Source: Bifidobacterium breve (GTDB lineage Bacteria > Actinomycetota > Actinomycetes > S36-B12). From it: a stretch of DNA of 13,011 nt. The stretch is taken from positions 1 through 13,011 of the forward strand of contig CALPZT020000014.1 in the NCBI GenBank assembly GCA_943328365.2, read 5' to 3'. The notes under the pieces were generated by a model. That model was given only the letters and a program-made list of their open reading frames with translations, ran no database searches and was not told the DNA's origin. The position numbers and the translations under genes are program-made. This document shows positions 6,693-13,011 of this stretch, in pieces (the first letter of the stretch is position 1; each line of letters starts with the position of its first letter).

Positions 6693-9600
6693 CAGCGAGC
6701 GGCGGTGAATCGCTTGTCGCTGCAGTCGCCGAAGACCCGGAGCGCCGGGGTCCACTTTCCGAGCGAGCAGAGAGACCCCGCGACGGCCTGAAGATCTTCG
6801 GGAACCCTGTCGAGCTCAACAGCGTCCTCGCGATCCTTCGATGCGGCTGCAAGCATCGATGAGGTGACGACGAGATAGCCCTGGGCGAGCGGACCGCGGC
6901 CAACGGAGTTCTTGGCCGAGACGATCAGGTACCAGGTGCCGACAGGAGAGCTCTTCGCCAGCTTGAAGAAATAGGGCACGCGAACGATGTCGGCGACATC
7001 GGGAACCGTGATCGTCTGGCTGAAGACCCTCGTGAATGCTGGGTTCACGAGGACCATCGAATAGCTTTCCGGGGTCGGGACCCCTGATGCTCCCCGCCAA
7101 CTCGCGCTCACGCTTCCGTCCGCCGTGACAGACAGGTCGAGCCCGGGGACTGCCGACGGAACAGTGCCGGTGAGCGTGACATTCGTCTGCTGGACCGGCC
7201 CTGCACCGGCGGCATTCCTCGCGTACACCGAGACCTGATAAGTGCCAAGGACTGTCAATGCCTGGGACGTGTACTGCGGCACTCCGACGGGTATCACGTT
7301 CGAGACGGTTCCATCCGGATAGCCAATGAGAACCGAGTAATTGCTCACCGGCGGCGATGAGGCAATCGGCGACCATGAGACGGTGATCGTGCCATCCGGA
7401 TTGACGAGCGCACGAAGATTGGACACCGAAGGCGGCGGCCCGTAGCCCAGGAAGATGGTAACCACACCGGCTGCTCCAGTGCCGACGACGTTCTCGCCCG
7501 CAAGCGTGAACTTCCAGTTGCCGACGGTGTCGTCGGGAAGAACGACCGTTGCAGCCGACAGCGTGCCACTCGGCGTGATGTCCGCGAGTTCGAGGCTCTG
7601 CGTGCTCGCATTGCCGAGCGGATCGGTCAAGTTGAGCAAATAGCCGGTGAGCGGCGAGGCGGAGTTCGGCGTCTCCCAGGTCAAGGTCACGTCGTTCGCG
7701 GCCGTATTCGGATTCGCGGCGACTTCGAGGCCGAGGACCTGATCCGGCGCGGAACCGGTGGTCGCGGGTGCGTTGGTCACCGCCACAGTGGAAGCAGACG
7801 CAATGCCCGAACCCGCGATCGAGGCAAGGATGGTGCCCGTGCTGGCCGAGCCGTAGTTCAGGGGGATGCCAATCATGGAGGTCCCGGGCGGCACGATGAG
7901 GCTGCACGTCGTTGATGACTGCGCGTACTCAAGAGCCTGATTCGTGCACGAGTTGATTGACACCGTCCCCATGCCGGGCGTGGCAACGTCGACCGGCGTG
8001 GCCCATGAGGGTGTCGGCGCTGCTCCCTTGGCCGTGACGAGCAAGGTCACGAGTTGCGAGGCGCCTGTCGTGTTGGAAAGCGCAAACTGCGCCACGTTGT
8101 TCCCCGAGAGCTGCTGGGTGTCCTGCGCGGCCGGACTTGAAATCTGTACTCCCCCATAGGTCTGACCGAGGTTGACTGCCCCCCACTCCTCGAATGCTGA
8201 TTGGCAGACATTCGTCACTCCAGCATTGCCGTTGATCCCCTGGGTGAAGGAGGTCAGCACGCAGCCAGTCCCGTCGATTGAGACGACCGGCCAGAGGTAC
8301 TGCACCTGAGGGGAGATCCCTCCACCGGTGAGGAAGCCGGGCTGCGGAGCACTCGGGGTCGGGGGGGTCATGACAGACGTGGACGGGTTGGCCGTGTCCT
8401 GGCCGAACGAGAGCGGGGCATAGAAGCTCGCGTTGCCTGTCAGGGGGATATTCGACCCACCACCGCTGTAGACGTAGTTGCACGGCATATTGCCGGATTG
8501 TTGAGTCGCCCCGTTCGCCAGGCCGAGCATCTCGCCGAGAAGCAGGGGTGACATCGCCTGGGTGACGGAAGTCGGTAAACCGGGAGGGATCATCGGATTA
8601 GGCGGGGCGGAGGCGCAGCCGAACGCCCAGCCACCACCCGCCTGAGCAGACAACCAGACGTTCCAGCTTCCGCCCTCCCCGAATGGATTGGGACCAGCCC
8701 CTGCGGTCGTCTGGAATCCTGAGTACGGGTAGATCGACGACGGGGTGATGCTCCCGGCGGGAGCTCCCGGGGTGTTGATGACGGCACTTGCTCCCTGGTT
8801 CGGCACGAGCTCTGAGTCGAGGAATGACATGGTCGTGAGCTGCACTCCGGCCGGGATGTAGGTATTGGGCATGTTTCCGTTGGCCCTGAGCAACGGAAGC
8901 ACCGAACCCGCACTGTTGGACGTATTCCAGGTCGACGTCTCCCCAGTGAAGACGATGAGGTCATCGGGCACGGCGTTATTCGTGAGCAGGCCCGCCTTGC
9001 CCATGTAGCCCCCAACGTTCAGGGGAGCGGCGCATGAGACCACGACCCCCGTCGAGGACGGAAGGCAGGCTTGCGGCTGAGGCAGCGTCGCCCCCGGATA
9101 GGGAGCCAGGCCTGCCACTCCAAGGAGCCGGTCCCATGCGGCCGCCTTTGCCGAAGTGAACGGAAGCCCAATCCAGGTTGACTGCGCCAGTTGCGTGGTT
9201 CCGGAGGCAGGGCCGCTGCCCGCGGAGGTCGAGGGAGCGAGGGAGCCGGGATTGCCAGTCATGAAGGTCGTCGTGCCGTAGCCGTAGTCGCCGATATCGA
9301 CGGTCCAGGCATTGGACCCGGGGGTCATGTAGAGACCTGTCGGCGACACCGAGGCGTCGGATGCAAGAATCCCGTTCGACACTTGGCTCCAGGCAGCGCC
9401 GGTGAGGTTCCATCCCTGCTGCACCGCCGCGACGGTCGCATCGAAGTAGTTCAGGCTTCCGCCGCAGGTGATGACGCTCGGCGCCGGCGCGGCCGGCACG
9501 CCCTGACAGATCGACCCCACCTCGGAGGCGGTGTTCGGCTGTGGCTGGCTGATACTCGCGATGGCGAATTGACTGCCCATCGTCGCGAGAGCCTGACCGA

Positions 9601-10879
9601 TGTTCACCCAGCCGCTGTAGTAGTCGGTGATCATCTGGATGGACCCGAAGTACGCGGAGTCCACGGCTCCGACGGGAGCGATCTGCCCACCAAGGACGAG
9701 GATCTGATCGGCCTGCGTCGCCGTCGCCGCCGAGGTCGCCGTGGCGCACGCCTGGACGATTCCGGGCGAGCCTCCCGGACCACCTGAGGACATGAGCGCG
9801 CCAAGATTCGACACTGCCTGCTGCAGGCCGGTCAAGCCGGCAAGGAAGGACGGATTGCCGGTGCCGGCCCCGAAGATCTGGTTGCCAATCACCTGCAGGC
9901 CGGCCGTCGAGTTGGGATTGGCCCCGAGGTTCGCGCCGAGCCAGGTGGGATTCAGGGTTTCCTGATAGCTATCGAATGCCACTTGAATGCTGTTCACATA
10001 GCCATTTGCCTGCGACGTGAGAGCGGCGCACGTGGCGGCCGCGGCCGACGCGTTCGTGTCGACGACATCCTGCTGCGTCTGCTCGATTTGAAGCGTCAGT
10101 TGCTGATCGAGTGCGTTGAGTTGGGCCTCGATCTGGGAGAGTTCTGCTTCGACCTGTGAGAAATCGGCGCTCATCTGATTTGCGAGCGCCTGAACTTGTG
10201 CTGCTGTCGCTGACTGCGGACCCGGGAAGACAAGGTTCAGGAGAGCCGTGACTGCGAAGCCACCCGCCCCTTCGAGTGCGCCGGTGTAGACATCCTTGGC
10301 GATTGATGACGATAGGGCGCCGGTCACAGCCGACACGAATACCGATAGGAATCCCGACTTCGCGGCCAGACCTTCGCGCGACCTGAGTCGGCCCGTTGCG
10401 CCGCCTCCGTTCTCGGCCGCCATCAACTGCCCGGCGATGCGCGTTGCCCGGGCGGTGTCCCCTGCAGGCAGCTTTCGGGCCGGACTCGTCACGACGATGG
10501 TGAACGGCCGGCTAACCGCCCTGCTACGACGATTGTCGACAACTCGCATCTGCAATTCATGGGCGCCCCGTGCCGGCACCTGGACCTTCACGCGGGCCAC
10601 GCCATCGGCCGCCACGTATCCGGTCGCCAGTTCGATCGGCCCACCGGGGTCGATCAACTCCACCACAGCAAGGTGACCCTGGAACTGCTTTCCTGGCCGG
10701 GCAGACACGATCACCCGTTCGTCAGCATGGATCCGCGTGGGAGCGACCACGGCGAACGACGCAGCGGGTTTCGCCATTGCCTGCCCCGCGGGCGCGAGTG
10801 CCCAGCTGATCGAAAGAGCGAGGCAGGCGGCGATGAAGCGCGTTCGGCCCATGGTCGCCCTCTTCCCATTCCTTTTCAT
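6692..10879 (-). CDS. Large exported protein with coiled coil and three Fn3-like repeats
   Basis: Not recognised as a known protein. The 1395-residue product has a signal peptide (hydrophobic core FIAACLALSISWALAPAG, likely cut after AMA-36). Residues 40-130 look like a beta-sandwich. Residues 155-220 are Gly/Ala-rich helical sequence ending in the hydrophobic ALLNLVFPG, followed by a heptad-patterned coiled coil at 226-275 (VEAELSQIEAQLNALDQQLT). Residues 280-1040 are a long Gly/Ser/Pro/Asn-rich segment with scattered Cys that I cannot assign. Three fibronectin III-like units follow at about 1044-1145, 1148-1238 and 1242-1340, then a short tail with two Cys. No LPXTG motif or transmembrane anchor is seen. 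The helix-plus-coiled-coil order recalls helical pore-forming domains, but this is only a resemblance. The start is ATG 10879 with GGGTGG 7 bases upstream; 10897 and an internal ATG at 10852 are alternatives. It is the first gene of a pair with the glycine-rich protein. Confidence 0.85.
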   Translation of the reverse strand: MKRNGKRATMGRTRFIAACLALSISWALAPAGQAMAKPAASFAVVAPTRIHADERVIVSARPGKQFQGHLAVVELIDPGGPIELATGYVAADGVARVKVQVPARGAHELQMRVVDNRRSRAVSRPFTIVVTSPARKLPAGDTARATRIAGQLMAAENGGGATGRLRSREGLAAKSGFLSVFVSAVTGALSSSIAKDVYTGALEGAGGFAVTALLNLVFPGPQSATAAQVQALANQMSADFSQVEAELSQIEAQLNALDQQLTLQIEQTQQDVVDTNASAAAATCAALTSQANGYVNSIQVAFDSYQETLNPTWLGANLGANPNSTAGLQVIGNQIFGAGTGNPSFLAGLTGLQQAVSNLGALMSSGGPGGSPGIVQACATATSAATATQADQILVLGGQIAPVGAVDSAYFGSIQMITDYYSGWVNIGQALATMGSQFAIASISQPQPNTASEVGSICQGVPAAPAPSVITCGGSLNYFDATVAAVQQGWNLTGAAWSQVSNGILASDASVSPTGLYMTPGSNAWTVDIGDYGYGTTTFMTGNPGSLAPSTSAGSGPASGTTQLAQSTWIGLPFTSAKAAAWDRLLGVAGLAPYPGATLPQPQACLPSSTGVVVSCAAPLNVGGYMGKAGLLTNNAVPDDLIVFTGETSTWNTSNSAGSVLPLLRANGNMPNTYIPAGVQLTTMSFLDSELVPNQGASAVINTPGAPAGSITPSSIYPYSGFQTTAGAGPNPFGEGGSWNVWLSAQAGGGWAFGCASAPPNPMIPPGLPTSVTQAMSPLLLGEMLGLANGATQQSGNMPCNYVYSGGGSNIPLTGNASFYAPLSFGQDTANPSTSVMTPPTPSAPQPGFLTGGGISPQVQYLWPVVSIDGTGCVLTSFTQGINGNAGVTNVCQSAFEEWGAVNLGQTYGGVQISSPAAQDTQQLSGNNVAQFALSNTTGASQLVTLLVTAKGAAPTPSWATPVDVATPGMGTVSINSCTNQALEYAQSSTTCSLIVPPGTSMIGIPLNYGSASTGTILASIAGSGIASASTVAVTNAPATTGSAPDQVLGLEVAANPNTAANDVTLTWETPNSASPLTGYLLNLTDPLGNASTQSLELADITPSGTLSAATVVLPDDTVGNWKFTLAGENVVGTGAAGVVTIFLGYGPPPSVSNLRALVNPDGTITVSWSPIASSPPVSNYSVLIGYPDGTVSNVIPVGVPQYTSQALTVLGTYQVSVYARNAAGAGPVQQTNVTLTGTVPSAVPGLDLSVTADGSVSASWRGASGVPTPESYSMVLVNPAFTRVFSQTITVPDVADIVRVPYFFKLAKSSPVGTWYLIVSAKNSVGRGPLAQGYLVVTSSMLAAASKDREDAVELDRVPEDLQAVAGSLCSLGKWTPALRVFGDCSDKRFTAAR

Positions 10880-10932
10880 CACCCGACCACCCTGCATTGG
10901 TCACTCGCACGTGCTCGTGGCCATGACCGGAG

Positions 10933-10938
10933 ATTATA
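10933..10938 (-). promoter_or_regulatory. Candidate -10 box TATAAT for the secreted-protein pair
   Basis: A perfect TATAAT on the minus strand stands out in GC-rich DNA, about 54 bases upstream of the ATG at 10879. No convincing -35 hexamer lies 16-18 bases further upstream, so it may need an activator or an alternative sigma factor. Confidence 0.5.
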
Positions 10939-11093
10939 AAGAACATCCGACTGTCCGAGACTGCCAAACCTCTTCAATCGGATCGACCCATCGCGGGCCA
11001 TCATGCGGCGCACATTCGCATCTCCATGCGCAGGCGCTCCCTCGCCGTCACCGAAGCCCAAGGGCAGGTTGACATTGACGGCCCGCTCGCGCC

Positions 11094-11110
11094 GCTCAGG
11101 ACACCTGAGC
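11094..11110. repeat. Perfect inverted repeat, 7-bp arms with 3-base loop
   Basis: GCTCAGG-ACA-CCTGAGC is a 17-base hairpin or operator-like dyad. No T-run follows on either strand, so an intrinsic terminator is not well supported. Confidence 0.4.
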
Positions 11111-11137
11111 TCGAAGGGCACCCGCATCAACGCGGAG

Positions 11138-11166
11138 GAGGACTCGGTGGTCCTCAGTAACTGAGG
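11138..11166 (-). terminator. Overlapping, mutually exclusive hairpins after the desaturase gene
   Basis: On either strand CCTCAG-TAA-CTGAGG (11152-11166) can form a 6-bp stem, while GAGGAC (11138-11143) can pair with GTCCTC (11150-11155). The two stems share CCTC at 11152-11155, so only one can form at a time. The position, about 90 bases after the desaturase stop, would suit a terminator, but no U-tract follows. A regulatory switch is possible but untested. Confidence 0.25.
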
Positions 11167-11252
11167 GTTGCTGCATGCTCAGGAGCCTTCAATCGGAACC
11201 CCCGTTGACCAGGCGGCTCAGGCCACCGGTTTCCGAACGTGCCGAACCCTCA

Positions 11253-12362
11253 TCACTGAGACGAGACGGGCACAGCATCGGTCTTCGCACGCTTGCGCTC
11301 GATGCGTTCGGGGCTCGGCCACTTGACTGCGGTCACGAGGCGGGCCTTCTCGAGCACCTTGATGATCGCCGCCGAGGTGTCCATCTGCCAGGGAAGCACG
11401 CCATGACGGGCGCTCGTGGGATCGGCATGGTGGTAGTTGTGCCACGCCTCGCCGCCCGAGATGGGCGCAAGCCACGCCACATTCGCGCTGCGATCGCGCG
11501 TGGCGAACGGACGCTTGCCCCACACGTGGCAGACCGAGTTGATCGACCACGTCATGTGGTGCACGAGCGCCACCCTCACGAGGGTCACCCAGAAGAAGGC
11601 CTGAAGCGCACCGGCCCAGCCATCGACCGCGTAGCCGATCGCGGTCGGCACCACCATGCTGATGACCGCGATAATCGGCCAAAGCTTCGAGATGCGGTCG
11701 ATGGCCCGGTCGGCGATGAGGTCGGGTGCGTACTTGCGGGTATCGGTGCCCGAGTAGGTGAAGAGCCAGCCGACGTGGGCGTGGATGAAGCCGCGGGTCA
11801 GCCCGCGGGTGCCGGGGCCGTACTCCCACGGCGAGTGCGGATCGCCGTCTGCGTCCGAGAACTGATGATGCTTGCGATGGTCCGCGACCCAGTCGACGAC
11901 TCTGCCTTCGACGGCGAGGCTGCCGGCAAGGGCGAGGAAGGCGCGCATCTTCGGGCCAGCGCTGAAGGCATCGTGGGTGAAGAGGCGGTGGTAGCCGATG
12001 GTGATGCCGTGCACTCCGACGGCGTAGATCACGACGAGCATCGCGATGTCAAGGATGCTCACCCAGCCGTAGATGAACGCAATGGGCAGGGCCACGATGA
12101 CGGCCGCGAGCGGCACCACGACGAAGAAGCCGAGGACGGCCCTGTCGAGCGGGCCCGGCGCGTGGGGTGCAAAGGGATCGGTGGCGGAATCGGACAGGAG
12201 CGTCGTGCTGGTCTGATCGCTAATGATGGTGGCCTTCCGCGCACGTAACTGGGCAATGGGATCCCCGACAAAAACATCGTATGTCGGGATCGTGGCGTCC
12301 GATGCCAAATGGCGGGATCGGCGCAGATGGCGTACGCAATAACCGGCAGTGCGATTGGCCAA
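11253..12362 (-). CDS. Membrane acyl-CoA/acyl-lipid desaturase (delta-9 type)
   Basis: Integral membrane di-iron enzyme that inserts a cis double bond into fatty acyl chains, probably delta-9 of stearoyl or palmitoyl groups, to adjust membrane fluidity. In the longest reading (369 residues) the three histidine boxes are HRLFTH (125-130), HRKHH (162-166) and HNYHH (308-312), with the extra conserved NSVCH (275-279). Hydrophobic membrane segments lie at about 76-98, 102-121, 141-151 and 228-265. The order GPLDRAV then FFVVVPL matches stearoyl-CoA desaturase-like proteins of actinobacteria. The start is uncertain. The listed TTG (12362) and another TTG (12308) lack a Shine-Dalgarno and add about 45 atypical residues, whereas GGAAGG at 12233-12238 sits before an ATC (12227) and an ATT (12224). 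The gene ends in tandem TGA stops and stands alone; the electron donor gene is not in view. Confidence 0.93.
   Translation of the reverse strand: MANRTAGYCVRHLRRSRHLASDATIPTYDVFVGDPIAQLRARKATIISDQTSTTLLSDSATDPFAPHAPGPLDRAVLGFFVVVPLAAVIVALPIAFIYGWVSILDIAMLVVIYAVGVHGITIGYHRLFTHDAFSAGPKMRAFLALAGSLAVEGRVVDWVADHRKHHQFSDADGDPHSPWEYGPGTRGLTRGFIHAHVGWLFTYSGTDTRKYAPDLIADRAIDRISKLWPIIAVISMVVPTAIGYAVDGWAGALQAFFWVTLVRVALVHHMTWSINSVCHVWGKRPFATRDRSANVAWLAPISGGEAWHNYHHADPTSARHGVLPWQMDTSAAIIKVLEKARLVTAVKWPSPERIERKRAKTDAVPVSSQ
12233..12238 (-). promoter_or_regulatory. Shine-Dalgarno-like GGAAGG before a possible ATT/ATC desaturase start
   Basis: GGAAGG is 8 bases before ATT (12224) and 5 before ATC (12227), both in frame. 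A TACGAT that could act as a -10 box lies further upstream at 12276-12281. Together these suggest a short N-terminus with a rare start codon. Confidence 0.3.
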
Positions 12363-12485
12363 CGGTCTGAACCGTGCTGAACCCTCTCGAGCGCTCGCTC
12401 TCGCATATCTGATGTGAGCAGGTCAGTTCCGAGTGCAGAGATTCCGAGCGGGTCAATCCCTTCACGATTCGCGCACCGAGCTGCT

Positions 12486-12510
12486 CGCCGGCCCCGCGCC
12501 AGGGCCGGCG
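12486..12510 (-). terminator. Strong GC hairpin after the DUF1566 gene
   Basis: CGCCGGCCC (12486-12494) and GGGCCGGCG (12502-12510) form a perfect 9-bp stem with a 7-base loop, starting 13 bases after the TAA of the upstream gene. There is no clear T-tract, which is common for terminators in high-GC actinobacteria. It is symmetrical and could also form on the plus strand. Confidence 0.6.
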
Positions 12511-12523
12511 AATGGGGCAAGCT

Positions 12524-13011
12524 TTAGAACGCCCGCACAGGGCGCACGCCGTTTGTCAGCTTCTTCGCCGTGTACTTACCGTCGCTATCACTGTTCATCA
12601 CAAAATATCTTGCATCTTTCTTGGAGTCTGATCCATCCATTTGACTGGATGTCCAGTAGTGCGACTGATACGCGATGCCGCCGATGGATGTGGCAATAGG
12701 GGAATTCGCCAAGGCTCGGAGCTCGAGTAAGGACGGAACGGACCAATCGGTCTGGCCTCCCCCGCGATAATTGCGGGCCAACGAACCGGCGTCATCGGAC
12801 TTGCAGTTTTCGACCATAGCCGTGGTGTTCGAATAGCCGGTCCCGATCGCTGTTCCAGACGCATTCGGGATCGTGTTCTTCTCCCCCATCCCGTTGCAGT
12901 AGGCAGTACCTCTTCCGTCACCGAGCCCTTCGGAACCCCAGTCCGACGTTTGGTCGGGTGATCCCAAACAGCCCGTTCCCGTGCTCATGGTGCTGTTGTT
13001 TGGGCATTTGA
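12524..13011 (-). CDS. DUF1566 (Lcl-like) domain protein, partial (N-terminus beyond right edge)
   Basis: The frame is open at base 13011, so this is the C-terminal part (161 residues seen); the ATG at 12988 is probably internal. The pattern is typical of DUF1566: GTAIGTGYSNTTAMVENC, then NYRGGGQTDWSVPSLLELRAL, then HYWTSSQ, and the terminal GVRPVRAF. These domains occur at the C-terminus of exported or surface proteins of many bacteria and have been linked to adhesion or sugar-binding in some, though function is generally unknown. Three Cys are visible in the first half. The DNA is noticeably richer in A+T (for example around 12590-12660) than the rest of the window, which fits recent acquisition or relaxed codon choice. 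A GC hairpin follows the TAA stop. The signal peptide and other domains would be upstream, out of view. Confidence 0.82.
   Translation of the reverse strand, partial: KCPNNSTMSTGTGCLGSPDQTSDWGSEGLGDGRGTAYCNGMGEKNTIPNASGTAIGTGYSNTTAMVENCKSDDAGSLARNYRGGGQTDWSVPSLLELRALANSPIATSIGGIAYQSHYWTSSQMDGSDSKKDARYFVMNSDSDGKYTAKKLTNGVRPVRAF

Larger units (their letters stand above)
10939..11252. other. Intergenic region with inverted repeats, no assigned gene
   Basis: This stretch separates the desaturase stop from the secreted-protein promoter. It holds several inverted repeats, three copies of GCTCAGG (11094, 11177, 11216), and a weak minus-strand open frame from TTG 11130 to 10879 (83 codons). That frame's TGA overlaps the ATG of the next gene as TGATG, but it resembles no protein I know, loses the GC-rich third positions in its second half, and contains the TATAAT. 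I therefore treat it as probably non-coding or, less likely, a leader peptide. No tRNA or known riboswitch was seen. Confidence 0.5.

Noticed and set aside
6816..7907. Second minus-strand frame of 363 codons inside the large secreted gene
   Set aside because: It is out of frame with the Fn3-like protein and its His/Arg-rich product has no domain pattern.
11175..12248. Plus-strand open frame of 357 codons opposite the desaturase
   Set aside because: It is an antisense shadow in GC-rich DNA; its product is Arg/His/Asp-rich without any domain, while the minus strand encodes a clear desaturase.

Overview
The window looks like the chromosome of a high-GC Gram-positive bacterium (Actinomycetota). 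The evidence is high GC with GC-rich third codon positions, frequent GTG and TTG starts, Shine-Dalgarno sequences, and the gene order glmU-prs-rplY-pth that is familiar in that phylum. The encoded CysQ and Prs also resemble mycobacterial and streptomycete proteins as I remember them. Every gene I can support lies on the minus strand, so transcription runs from high to low coordinates. I cannot fix the order or genus; an uncultured or environmental lineage is possible. I see no tRNA, rRNA, CRISPR array, transposase or integrase.

Region 1 (about 1-4600) is a housekeeping cluster, read in the order glmU, prs, rplY, pth, cysQ (cut by the left edge). GlmU makes UDP-N-acetylglucosamine for the wall. 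Prs makes PRPP for nucleotides, His and Trp, and starts inside the glmU stop codon. RplY (L25) and Pth serve translation. CysQ removes 3'-phosphoadenosine phosphate. A candidate promoter sits just ahead of glmU. The RplY is unusual: its N-terminal 5S-rRNA-binding domain is followed by an Ala/Glu-rich helical tail where the usual C-terminal beta domain of the Ctc/TL5 type should be.

Region 2 (about 4641-10938) is a two-gene secreted-protein unit. A 1395-residue exported protein (Ig-like segment, hydrophobic helix plus coiled coil, long unrecognised middle, three fibronectin III-like repeats) is followed, through a TGATG stop/start overlap, by a 683-residue exported protein (very glycine-rich domain, putative Ig domain of the He_PIG type, two related Cys-paired domains, unrecognised C-terminal domain). 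A perfect TATAAT lies upstream. I recognise neither as a characterised protein. This pair is the best candidate for something undescribed.

Region 3 (about 10939-13011) holds a non-coding stretch with several short inverted repeats, then a membrane fatty acid desaturase with all three histidine boxes but no ordinary start codon next to its conserved domain. A strong GC hairpin follows, and then the C-terminal part of a DUF1566-type protein that runs off the right edge and is visibly richer in A+T than its neighbours.
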